Made by a program: the position numbers and the translations under genes. From contig JAIXYO010000069.1 of the NCBI GenBank assembly GCA_027490215.1, positions 1 through 38,864 of the forward strand: a stretch of 38,864 nucleotides of DNA. The letters run 5' to 3'. Source of the stretch: Rubrivivax sp. Lineage in GTDB: Bacteria; Pseudomonadota; Gammaproteobacteria; Burkholderiales; Burkholderiaceae_C. Every line of letters begins with the position of its first letter. Position 1 is the first letter of the stretch. Shown piece by piece: positions 28,354 through 36,071 of the stretch. Under the pieces are notes generated by a model that saw nothing but the letters and a program-made list of their open reading frames with translations, made no database searches and had not been told where the DNA came from.

Positions 28354-31300
28354 GGTTGTTTTGACTTCGTGCTGGGCGTGGCGGCCGCACTGCCGTGTGT
28401 GCGGTGGGCGTTTTCGAGCCAAGCGCGGGGGATACGACCGTAGTCGGTGGTGTTGATGGTGACCGGAACGGCTTCGCCATCCAGCACGGGGCGGTTGTCA
28501 GGCGTCAGAGGGCTGGCAATCAAGGCGACCAGCGGCGGGCGTTTGCCAAACATGCAGGCATCGGCCAGCTTGGCGAACAGCGGCATCCGCTGCCAGCGTG
28601 CAGCCAGCCCGAGATTCACCAACAAGCCCGGCTTGTCGTCCTGCAAAAGTTGCGCCTCGACCTTGGGCCAGACTTCACCGAGCACGGTCGCGAAGTTCTG
28701 TGCATCCACCGAACCTGCGGGCGCGGCATCGGCGGCCAGCAGGATGTTCCAGTCCACGTCCCATTCCTTGGCTTGCGTCTCGAGCAGGGTGAGCACGACC
28801 TCGTCGAAGTCGATGACCTTCAGTCCAAAGCGCTGCGACAGTTCTCGCTGCGCGAGCGCGAGGCCCTTGGGGTCAACGGACAGCGTGAGCAACTTGCCGC
28901 TGGTCAAGGTGTGCTTGATGCGCTCGTCGATCTGCAGTGCCGCCTGTACATCCGGCGCTGTAGACGAGCGCGGGCGGTTGCTGGTCGTACCAAAGCGCGT
29001 GATCTGTGTGGTGCCAGAAATGATGCCCGCCGAATAAAGCGTGACGAAGGCGCGCTTGGCCCCGTCCCACTTGACTTCCAGGCCCGCGTCCTTGAGCAGC
29101 TGCTCCAGCTCCGAGGGGCCGGGCAAAGGCGCCGCCTCTGGGTAGCGGGCAAAAATCCGGCGCCGGATGGTCTCCATGTCGAACTGACGCAAACCGAGCA
29201 GAGAGTTGGTGGCCAGCTTGACGGCGCGTGCTGCAGACAACTGGGCCGGATAGAACTCAAGGCGCGAGGACAGGGCTGCCTGCCGGGCGCATGCAGCTGC
29301 CAGGCGAATCAGGCGATCAGCGCTCAGGCCCGCATCCCCCGCAGGTGGCGGAACGCGCGCCAAGGTGTCGGCCACCTGTTGTGACGATGGCAGCGGGTCT
29401 TGCTGTGCCAGGCGGTCGGCCGCTTCGCCCAGAACCACGGCGTAACTGGCACGCACCTCAGGTGCGGAGGGGAACAGCCCGGTCGCGCCGCTGCTGGCGA
29501 GTGTGGCGACCACCAGATCGTCGACTTGCGGCGCTTCAATCAGCGGCCGAACGTTGGCGTCGCGCTTCACCAGTTGCCAACGGGCTGCTTGCTTGGTGCG
29601 CTCGACGGTGATGACCGCTCGCGTCAGCGCTTCGGCCTCGCTGTGTCGGGCTGGGCCCGTTTGCACGCTGCCGCGCCGGGCCAACAATGCGGTGGCAATC
29701 TCGCCAACCGTGGCGATGCCGCCCAGCCCTGCCAAAACAAGGGCCACGTCGTCTCGCAGGTGCGTGACTTCCGGCTGGCGCGACATCCGCTCAGCCATCG
29801 ACTGCAACAGGTCCTCGGCCAGTGGTGAGGCGTTTGCCTGTGCGCTCAAGCCCAGCCAAGCCTCCAGAGCCTGGAGTTGTGCGTCGTCGCCTTTCTTGGG
29901 CACGAGCAAGGCGGCTGCCGCATCCACCGACAGCTTTGCCACGGTGGTGTCTGCAGGCTGCTCGTCCTTGGCCGCGCCGCCGCTGAACTGTTGCCGCAGT
30001 CGGTCAGCAATTTGGTGCAGTTCACGCGCGACGGCCAAGGCGATGCCACGGTGCCGGTAGAGACGATTGCGCGGCAAGTCGGCCAGATCGCCCGCAGTGG
30101 CCAATTCCTCGTGGCCAATCCGATCGAGCAGTTCAAGGTGCCGAGAATCCAGTTCCAGCGACCCGATGGGCGTGCTCGGCGTGATGCCGCTTTCGACGGA
30201 CGTCGGCTCATCACCGAAGGGCAGGTCGCCTTGCGGTGTTTGCGTCGTGTGCGAGGTGACGGGCCGCGAGACGTTTTCGAACACTTTGCGCCACTGACGC
30301 AGCATCTGTTCGGCGTTGTCAAAGCGCTTGCGGTGGTCGCGGGCCAGTGCCCGAGCAAAGAAGTCGAGTGCCTGCTTGCGAATCGACGCATCAAAGCGCT
30401 CGGAGTCCAGACCGATCTCGGTTTTCAGGGTTGCCGGGTCGGCGCTTCCATCGCCCCATTCGGGCAAAGTGCCGGTGGCCATTTCATGCAAGGTCAGCGC
30501 GCAGGAGTAACGCTCGGCATACCCATCCCACATACCGCGCTTGCGCAAGAACGGGTCCATGTAGACACGCGTGCCTGCGTTCAGGTCAGTCGCAGGAACG
30601 CCCGCCAGCGAGAAGTCGAACAGCGTGAGGGTGAGTCGCTTGCCGGTCCCTGGGCGGATGCCGATGTTGTCTGGCTTGATGTCGCGGTGCGGTACGCCCT
30701 CGCGCTCCAGGTACTCCACAACCGATATCAGCTCCTCACCGAACCGCTGCAGCAGGTCCAAGCCCAGGCGTCCCTCTTGGCGCAGGCGTTCGCCCAGTGA
30801 TTCATCTCCTGCCGAGGAGAGGAAAAGGGTCGCCAGCCCCGCGATTTCGAAGCGTTCAAAGCACTGAACGATGTTCTGGTGCGGCTGTAGCCGCACCAGC
30901 GTCTCAGCTTCGCGCTTGAGTCGCTCGTTGTACTCTGGCTCCAAGGCGATCTTGAAAACACCCTGGCGCGGCTGCCCTGCGCCCTTGCGGCGTACCTCAA
31001 GGGCCAGACTGGTGCCGCCTTTGCCGAGCCGGCGGATGACTTCAAAGCCGTTGAGCTCATTGCCGGTGTTGGCTTCCAGCGGCGAAGCCAGCGGTGATGC
31101 CGGTGCGGTCAGCGCGTCTTCGAGCGCTTCTTCTGCCTTGTCGAGGGCGGCCAAGAATTCGTTGGTCGAGCTGAACCGGTCATCGGGCGAAGGCCAGGTG
31201 GCGAACTGGATGAGTTCCTCAATCTCGGCCAGGCAGCCGTTGACCATGGCCGACAAGGTGAGTCCGGGCCCTTGTTCGCACTTGGTGACCAGCTCGTCGC

Positions 31301-32561
31301 CGCTGATGGCGGGAGGCTCACCCGCGAGTACGAAGTACGAGATGGCTCCGAGAGAAAAGAGGTCCAGCTTGATGGAGTCGGGCCGGGGCGCGTTGCGCGC
31401 TTCGGGGGCGAGGTATATCTCCTGAGCCACACGGTCCGAGAGCATCTCGACGTGCAGCGTTCCGGTCGTCTCGCCTTCGGCTTCTTGCAACTGGCGCGTG
31501 GCGATCTGCCAGTCGAAGATGGTGACATCGAACGAATTGGTGCCAACCGTCCTGACCATGATGGTCTGCGGCGACAGGCCCCGGTGGTACAGGCGGTAGC
31601 GGTGTGCGGCATCCAGTGCTTCAGCAATGGCGCGAACCAACTTCAACCGCTGCCAGAGATCGAGGTGTTCCCCTTGCGCCCGGATGAAGTGGTCGAGTCG
31701 CTGTAGTCCTTCGTCGTACTCAAAGATCAGGGCGGGCCCGTGCTCGCTGTCGATGAAATCTGAAGCGCGCAGGATGCCCGGATGGCGGATGCCTTCGAGC
31801 AACTGAAACTCTCGCCGTGCTGCGTCGGCGAGCATGGAACGCTGTGCGGCATTGAGCGTCCGCTTGGCGGTGTAGAGACGGACACGTCGGCGCAGGTTGG
31901 TCAGCGATACGTGCTTGGCGAGCCAGTCTTGGTGGAAGTCTGTCTCGGCAAGGACCTGTTCGAGCTGGTAGTCGCCAACGCGCCGACTCTGCTGCGGCGG
32001 ACGGATGCCAATGGTTTCCAGCGCCCGATTGAGTGATGTCGCCAGATCGCGGTCTATGGGCTGTGCGCTGGCCACCGGGGCCGTTTCGTCGAACAGCTTG
32101 TTGGCGATGTCGGCCCGGAGTTGGACATTTTCGCGAGCAGGGCCAGAGAGCTTGCACCGTTGCGCAGGGTCGGACAGGAAGACCAGGGATTGGATGTATG
32201 GTGTGCGACGCTTCTGAACAGTCAGCTGCTTTCGCAGCAGCGACGCCAGCTTCTTTGCCTTGCGGTTCGTGAGCAGCAAGGGGTTGTCGTCGAAGTACTC
32301 CCGAGCACCGTCCCGCCAGATCCACGTGTGCGAATCGCCGCTGACCTCGCCAGGCCGGCTCTTGATCTCGACGAGGAAGATGCTGTAGCGCGAAATGATC
32401 AGCAAGTCGACTTCGTTGATGCTCCCGTCTTCCGCGACAAACTCGAAGTTGCTGTAGGCCCGGAACGGCTCGCGGTTCGGCAGTACGCGCTGCACGAAGT
32501 CGAGCGCATCCTGCTCCCACGGAAACTGGGAGGGCGAAATCGTCTTCCAGCGCCCGCTCAT
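28350..32561 (-). CDS. pglW: PglW, NERD and tandem kinase-fold BREX type 2 protein
   Basis: A 1403-residue signalling protein of type 2 BREX. Residues about 12-150 form a NERD (nuclease-related) domain with D52 and the E65-x-K67 pair in the phrase VEIKSRPG. A first protein-kinase fold (about 195-475) is degenerate: the catalytic loop reads HRGLSPQ at 326-332, lacking the Asp of HRD, and DFG is replaced by DWQ at 350-352. A second kinase fold (about 503-770) looks active: GKGGTS at 513-518, K537, HRDIKPDN at 625-632, with DFS at 649-651. The remaining C-terminus is helical. The ATG at 32561 is preferred to a TTG two codons upstream, with a G-rich site before it. PglW in Streptomyces is a Ser/Thr kinase required for the Pgl phenotype. 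Confidence 0.94.
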   Translation of the reverse strand: MSGRWKTISPSQFPWEQDALDFVQRVLPNREPFRAYSNFEFVAEDGSINEVDLLIISRYSIFLVEIKSRPGEVSGDSHTWIWRDGAREYFDDNPLLLTNRKAKKLASLLRKQLTVQKRRTPYIQSLVFLSDPAQRCKLSGPARENVQLRADIANKLFDETAPVASAQPIDRDLATSLNRALETIGIRPPQQSRRVGDYQLEQVLAETDFHQDWLAKHVSLTNLRRRVRLYTAKRTLNAAQRSMLADAARREFQLLEGIRHPGILRASDFIDSEHGPALIFEYDEGLQRLDHFIRAQGEHLDLWQRLKLVRAIAEALDAAHRYRLYHRGLSPQTIMVRTVGTNSFDVTIFDWQIATRQLQEAEGETTGTLHVEMLSDRVAQEIYLAPEARNAPRPDSIKLDLFSLGAISYFVLAGEPPAISGDELVTKCEQGPGLTLSAMVNGCLAEIEELIQFATWPSPDDRFSSTNEFLAALDKAEEALEDALTAPASPLASPLEANTGNELNGFEVIRRLGKGGTSLALEVRRKGAGQPRQGVFKIALEPEYNERLKREAETLVRLQPHQNIVQCFERFEIAGLATLFLSSAGDESLGERLRQEGRLGLDLLQRFGEELISVVEYLEREGVPHRDIKPDNIGIRPGTGKRLTLTLFDFSLAGVPATDLNAGTRVYMDPFLRKRGMWDGYAERYSCALTLHEMATGTLPEWGDGSADPATLKTEIGLDSERFDASIRKQALDFFARALARDHRKRFDNAEQMLRQWRKVFENVSRPVTSHTTQTPQGDLPFGDEPTSVESGITPSTPIGSLELDSRHLELLDRIGHEELATAGDLADLPRNRLYRHRGIALAVARELHQIADRLRQQFSGGAAKDEQPADTTVAKLSVDAAAALLVPKKGDDAQLQALEAWLGLSAQANASPLAEDLLQSMAERMSRQPEVTHLRDDVALVLAGLGGIATVGEIATALLARRGSVQTGPARHSEAEALTRAVITVERTKQAARWQLVKRDANVRPLIEAPQVDDLVVATLASSGATGLFPSAPEVRASYAVVLGEAADRLAQQDPLPSSQQVADTLARVPPPAGDAGLSADRLIRLAAACARQAALSSRLEFYPAQLSAARAVKLATNSLLGLRQFDMETIRRRIFARYPEAAPLPGPSELEQLLKDAGLEVKWDGAKRAFVTLYSAGIISGTTQITRFGTTSNRPRSSTAPDVQAALQIDERIKHTLTSGKLLTLSVDPKGLALAQRELSQRFGLKVIDFDEVVLTLLETQAKEWDVDWNILLAADAAPAGSVDAQNFATVLGEVWPKVEAQLLQDDKPGLLVNLGLAARWQRMPLFAKLADACMFGKRPPLVALIASPLTPDNRPVLDGEAVPVTINTTDYGRIPRAWLENAHRTHGSAAATPSTKSKQP

Positions 32562-32651
32562 CGGCAACCCCCGAGCAAGCTGGACATTGGAGATGGGCGG
32601 CCTAGACGTGCCGCGCCGTGCCCTACATTGATGTTTGGTAGACGGGTCATT

Positions 32652-33566
32652 TCAATCGCAATCTTGTTCGGGCTCGACGGGCTCCGGGCTTTCGTAGCCG
32701 GGAGCCAGCACGGCGCTGCGCACGCCGTACAACGCCAAGTGATTTCTGAGCCAGAGCCTGTGCTCAGGGCCGTTCAATTTGTGGGTCGGGGAGCAGTCCA
32801 CGCTCCACTTGCGCAGGATGTAGCCGGCCATCGCGGCACGCAGCTTCATCTTCAAGACGCCGCGCTCCATGCTGTAGTCCATCTCGGAAATTTCGGGATG
32901 CGGCTGGCCGGGATGGGGGACCAAGTCCAACTCCAGTATTCGGGTCCACTGAATGTCCTGATCGCTGACCTCGTCGGGCGCGACGGGCATCCCTTTGAGC
33001 ACGACTGGCCGTCTGATGCGGGTGATCACGAAGTCTCGGAACTCCTGCGACTTGCGATCAAAAGCGCGGACATGCCAGCGCAGACCGTTGTCGATAAGCG
33101 CAAACGGGACGACCTCTCGATCCGACTGACCGCTGGAGATCGAGTGGTATTCGATGCCCAGGGGGCACCCCAGATGGATCGCCCGGGTTACGTTCGCTAG
33201 AACATCAAGGTCCGGCTGCGTGAGCCGTGACGGGCTCTCACTGGCCACCCACGCCTTGAGCCGCATCGGCTCGCCGTCGCCAAAGCCTTGAGTCAGCCAG
33301 GACAACACACGCTCGGGTGGAAAGTCGAAGACCGGGTGGAAGTCCGGACCCAAGATGTAGGACTTGCCCTTGGAGTCGTAGTCGATGTTGCCGGGGGCCA
33401 AGTCTTTGTACAGCGCCAAGTCCCTGGTGGCGGCGGCGGACTGGATGCCAAAGCGCGACACCAGGTCTTGGCGGCGGATCTCCCCAATGAAGCGCACGCG
33501 CAGCTCGACGAACGCGAGGCGGTCGCGTTGCGGCTGGGTCAGGTCGGCAAGCTGATCTTTCGACAT
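32652..33566 (-). CDS. brxR: BrxR-like WYL-domain transcriptional regulator
   Basis: A 304-residue regulator with a winged-helix N-terminus (about 8-75, including VSRFGIQSAAATRDLALYKDL), a WYL domain (about 138-184, where the eponymous triplet reads WHV at 164-166) and a C-terminal WCX-like extension (about 210-290). This matches the BrxR/CapW group, which represses defence operons and is thought to respond to a nucleotide or nucleic-acid ligand bound by the WYL domain. It is the first gene of the leftward operon, 90 bases before pglW, and that gap shows no clear promoter. A good promoter and palindromic operator candidates lie just upstream of its start, so autorepression is likely. Confidence 0.88.
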   Translation of the reverse strand: MSKDQLADLTQPQRDRLAFVELRVRFIGEIRRQDLVSRFGIQSAAATRDLALYKDLAPGNIDYDSKGKSYILGPDFHPVFDFPPERVLSWLTQGFGDGEPMRLKAWVASESPSRLTQPDLDVLANVTRAIHLGCPLGIEYHSISSGQSDREVVPFALIDNGLRWHVRAFDRKSQEFRDFVITRIRRPVVLKGMPVAPDEVSDQDIQWTRILELDLVPHPGQPHPEISEMDYSMERGVLKMKLRAAMAGYILRKWSVDCSPTHKLNGPEHRLWLRNHLALYGVRSAVLAPGYESPEPVEPEQDCD

Positions 33567-33579
33567 CCGAGAATGCTCA

Positions 33580-33593
33580 TTCGGTTAAACGAA
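33580..33593. promoter_or_regulatory. Candidate BrxR operator (TTCG-TTAA-CGAA palindrome)
   Basis: TTCGGTTAAACGAA is a palindrome with one mismatched pair and arms TTCG/CGAA around TTAA. It sits between the predicted brxR promoter and the brxR ATG, where bound repressor would block early elongation. Binding by BrxR is inferred. Confidence 0.5.
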
Positions 33594-33628
33594 GGCTTAT
33601 GGGAGCTATTGCAGGAAGTATATAAGCC
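33594..33628. promoter_or_regulatory. Inverted repeat GGCTTAT/ATAAGCC overlapping the brxR -10
   Basis: GGCTTAT (33594-33600) and ATAAGCC (33622-33628) are perfect 7-base arms separated by 21 bases. The right arm overlaps the predicted brxR -10 and lies within the spacer of the opposing promoter, so a bound regulator could affect both directions. Confidence 0.45.
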
Positions 33629-33638
33629 GCTCTAGAAT
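33609..33638 (+). promoter_or_regulatory. Possible divergent promoter for the rightward accessory pair
   Basis: TTGCAG (33609-33614) and TAGAAT (33633-33638) are separated by 18 bases on the + strand. The -10 is good and the -35 weak. It overlaps the brxR promoter back to back, so the two would compete or be co-regulated. Confidence 0.4.
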
Positions 33639-33645
33639 GTGTCCA
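33617..33645 (-). promoter_or_regulatory. Predicted sigma70 promoter for brxR and the BREX operon
   Basis: On the - strand, TGGACA (33645-33640; five of six match TTGACA) is followed after exactly 17 bases by TATACT (33622-33617; five of six match TATAAT). The predicted transcription start is near 33610, leaving a leader of about 45 bases that contains the TTAA-centred palindrome. This is the best promoter I can see for the leftward operon. Confidence 0.65.
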
Positions 33646-33742
33646 ACACGTCTTTTTAGTATTTATGTCCGCTGCATCGTGATTAGTGTCTTGCGTGAGC
33701 CAAGGCGACCAAGGGTCTCAATCGCGGCGTGACTCATCCGCC

Positions 33743-33750
33743 AAAGGAAG
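33743..33750 (+). promoter_or_regulatory. Ribosome binding site fixing the GTG at 33755
   Basis: AAAGGAAG precedes the GTG by four bases. The alternative GTG at 33686 has no purine-rich site at the right distance. Confidence 0.6.
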
Positions 33751-33754
33751 CGTC

Positions 33755-35434
33755 GTGAGCAAGCCCATCGTCCCGCAGATGCCGTTCGTATGGCCCGAGC
33801 CCCGTGTGAGCTCAGGGGTCGGGAGCTACGAGACGGCGCTGCCTTTTGAACAGGCTGCACGGGCCGCCCTTGCCGTGTTTGGCGTCGTGTCCGCGATCGA
33901 CGCGAAAGCGGTGAACTGGATGGAGGGGTACCTCGCAGACAGCACCGAGACCAAGCTGCGACTGGTCATCAGCATCCACCCAACGTGCCGGACAACGGAG
34001 GCGGATCTTCACGACCTGCTCAGGTTGGTAGAGCGTCATGGCGACCGGGCCGCGTTCAAGGTGTTCCCTGAGGCGTCGCTGCTTGACCGCTCGTCAAACC
34101 TGCTGTGCCTCTGTGGCGCGGATGGTGATGCGGCGGTTTCGGTCGGGCCGACCGAGAACATGGGCTTCGCTCCGGCGTCACCTTCGCAAGCGAATCTTGC
34201 GTCGATCGTCACAGCGGCCACCTTCGAGGCCTGCCGGAAGTGGTTCGACTACCTCTGGGGCATTGCGGGGCCGTTGCGCCCCGACATTGCGACGTCGATG
34301 CCAGACCTGGTGCTGCCAGAAGGCGACATCGAGGCCGCTCGCATGTGGGAAGACTACCGGCGGCGTTGTCTCGCCTACGACTTGGCCACCGAGCCACCCG
34401 TGCGGGCCATGGTCGATCCAGAGTCTGGCGAGGTCGTTCTCGTGGACCAGAACGATGATCCGGTCGCGTCGCCGACCGAAGCCATCGGCGTCCCCAAACT
34501 CGACCCCCTCTCGGAATACGTAGCGCGGGTCTTCGAGCTCGGCGCGCTCGTGTCCGTGGACAAGTCGACCCGGATTCCGCCCTTGGAGGCGCCCGTGAAG
34601 CCGGAGTGGTTCGGCGTAGACAGCTTTCGTCAGACCGGGATGGTCAGGGCACAAACGTCCATCAAGGTTGCGCCATTCGACGAGGCCACGCTCAAGAAGA
34701 TCGACAGGCTGCGCAGGGTGTCGGGGGAGCTATTGCCTCGCTATTCGTTCGCTCTGGCTGATGGAGTGCGCTGGATGCCCAAGCAGGCCATCCCCCTGTT
34801 CGAGGCAGCGCTGACTGCAGCCAACGAGGACGCGAAGAAGCTTCTCGGGGATACCATGGGTGATGATGTCCAGGCCATCCTCGCGTCGCAGCGAGAGCGC
34901 ATCCGCAACGATGCACAGCGCATGTACGAGGCCTATCACCCCGGTGGAAAGATCCCGGACAACGCCGTCGGCAACATCCTGGATGAGCTCAAGGCCAGGC
35001 TCGACAAGACCAAGGCTGACAAGCTGATTCCCAAGGTCGCGTACTCGCCGGTGGCCTTCAATCCATCACAGAAGTCTGAGTGGTCGTCGCCGTGGGGCCA
35101 AGCGTTCGCGCTGCTCAAGGGCATCGCGGAGTTTCCGCGCGAGGCGATGACCAACCGATTCTTTTGGCAGGGCATCCGGACGGACGAAGACGCACTGATC
35201 AAGGCGATGAACGTGGCGGGTGACCACCTCGTCGCGGAGTACGGCGGTCGCAAGGCCAAGCAGCGCGCCGAAGTGGAACTGGAACTGATCAAGCAACTGG
35301 AAGACGCCTCAGGCGACGCGCTGGCCAAGTGCTGGGCACTGTGGGCTTTGATCACGACCGGCAAGGAGGATGCCGTGGTCGCGCTGGTAGAAGGGTCCGC
35401 CACCGTGGCGCCAAAGATCGCAACAGGGGAATAG
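33755..35434 (+). CDS. Unrecognised protein with a weak PLD-like segment
   Basis: A 559-residue soluble protein I cannot assign to a family. Residues about 65-175 recall the second half of a phospholipase-D-like domain: KLRLVISIHP, then FKVFPEASLLDRSSN and VSVGPTENMGF, ending in FDYLWGIAGPL. The His of the HxK motif is absent, so it would be catalytically dead or the likeness is accidental. The C-terminal half is helical, with a short repeat-free end. The GTG at 33755 is chosen because AAAGGAAG lies four bases upstream; another GTG at 33686 in the same frame has no such site. It is divergent from brxR and four bases from the alarmone hydrolase gene, so both probably belong to the cargo and to one transcript. 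A defence role is inferred only from position. Confidence 0.6.
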   Translation: MSKPIVPQMPFVWPEPRVSSGVGSYETALPFEQAARAALAVFGVVSAIDAKAVNWMEGYLADSTETKLRLVISIHPTCRTTEADLHDLLRLVERHGDRAAFKVFPEASLLDRSSNLLCLCGADGDAAVSVGPTENMGFAPASPSQANLASIVTAATFEACRKWFDYLWGIAGPLRPDIATSMPDLVLPEGDIEAARMWEDYRRRCLAYDLATEPPVRAMVDPESGEVVLVDQNDDPVASPTEAIGVPKLDPLSEYVARVFELGALVSVDKSTRIPPLEAPVKPEWFGVDSFRQTGMVRAQTSIKVAPFDEATLKKIDRLRRVSGELLPRYSFALADGVRWMPKQAIPLFEAALTAANEDAKKLLGDTMGDDVQAILASQRERIRNDAQRMYEAYHPGGKIPDNAVGNILDELKARLDKTKADKLIPKVAYSPVAFNPSQKSEWSSPWGQAFALLKGIAEFPREAMTNRFFWQGIRTDEDALIKAMNVAGDHLVAEYGGRKAKQRAEVELELIKQLEDASGDALAKCWALWALITTGKEDAVVALVEGSATVAPKIATGE

Positions 35435-35437
35435 CAC

Positions 35438-35986
35438 ATGGAAAACACTGGAAGCCAACTGGGCACATTCGTGAAGGCAGTCGCCTTCGCCGCCGACAAG
35501 CACCGCAACCAGCGACGCAAGGACGCCGACGCGTCGCCGTACATCAACCACCCGATCGCGCTGGCCAACGTGCTGGCCAACGAAGGCGGCGTTGATGACG
35601 CGACGGTGCTTTGCGCTGCGGTCCTGCACGACACCATAGAGGACACAGAGACGACAGCCGACGAGATTCGGGCGCTGTTTGGGCCAAAGGTGGCAGCGGT
35701 GGTTCTGGAGGTCACCGACGACAAGTCCCTTGAGAAGCAGGTGCGCAAGCAGCGGCAGGTCGAGCACGCGCCGCACATTTCGACCGAGGCCAAGCTCGTC
35801 AAGTTGGCCGACAAGATCAGCAATGTCCGGGACATCCTGGCCTCGCCGCCGGCGGACTGGTCGGCGGAACGCAAGCAGACGTACTTCGAGTGGGCCGCCC
35901 GGGTGGTAGACGGGCTGCGCGGTGTTCATCCCGGGCTGGAATCCGTCTTCGACGGCTTGTACGCTCGCCAAGCTGAACTGGTCTGA
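35438..35986 (+). CDS. MESH1-type small alarmone hydrolase (HD domain)
   Basis: A 182-residue single-domain HD hydrolase, close in length and sequence to the MESH1/SpoT-hydrolase family that removes the 3'-pyrophosphate of (p)ppGpp. The expected metal ligands are all present: H38 (YINHP), H64 and D65 (LLHDTIEDT) and D125 (KLADKISN); E68-D69 follow in the catalytic segment. No synthetase, TGS or ACT domain is attached, so it can only hydrolyse. Human MESH1 also dephosphorylates NADPH, an alternative substrate here. The ATG follows the preceding stop (35434) by three bases with AGGGGA upstream, so the two genes are co-transcribed. Placement in mobile cargo beside a BREX regulator suggests it either adjusts host alarmone levels after transfer or counteracts a nucleotide-modifying effector. 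Confidence 0.92.
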   Translation: MENTGSQLGTFVKAVAFAADKHRNQRRKDADASPYINHPIALANVLANEGGVDDATVLCAAVLHDTIEDTETTADEIRALFGPKVAAVVLEVTDDKSLEKQVRKQRQVEHAPHISTEAKLVKLADKISNVRDILASPPADWSAERKQTYFEWAARVVDGLRGVHPGLESVFDGLYARQAELV

Positions 35987-36037
35987 GAAGCCCCCACGAA
36001 TGACCACCCACGAGTCAGCCTTGACCAACTTGAACGC

Positions 36038-36071
36038 CTGACGGCTCGAAGGTTCTATTCGTGGCCGTCAG
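36038..36071. terminator. Hairpin at the convergent end of the hydrolase and relaxase genes
   Basis: CTGACGGC (36038-36045) pairs perfectly with GCCGTCAG (36064-36071) around an 18-base loop; the right arm covers the relaxase stop codon. A second 7-base inverted pair, CACGAAT (35995-36001) and ATTCGTG (36057-36063), encloses most of it. The location between convergent genes fits a bidirectional terminator, but no T-run follows, so this is tentative. Confidence 0.35.
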
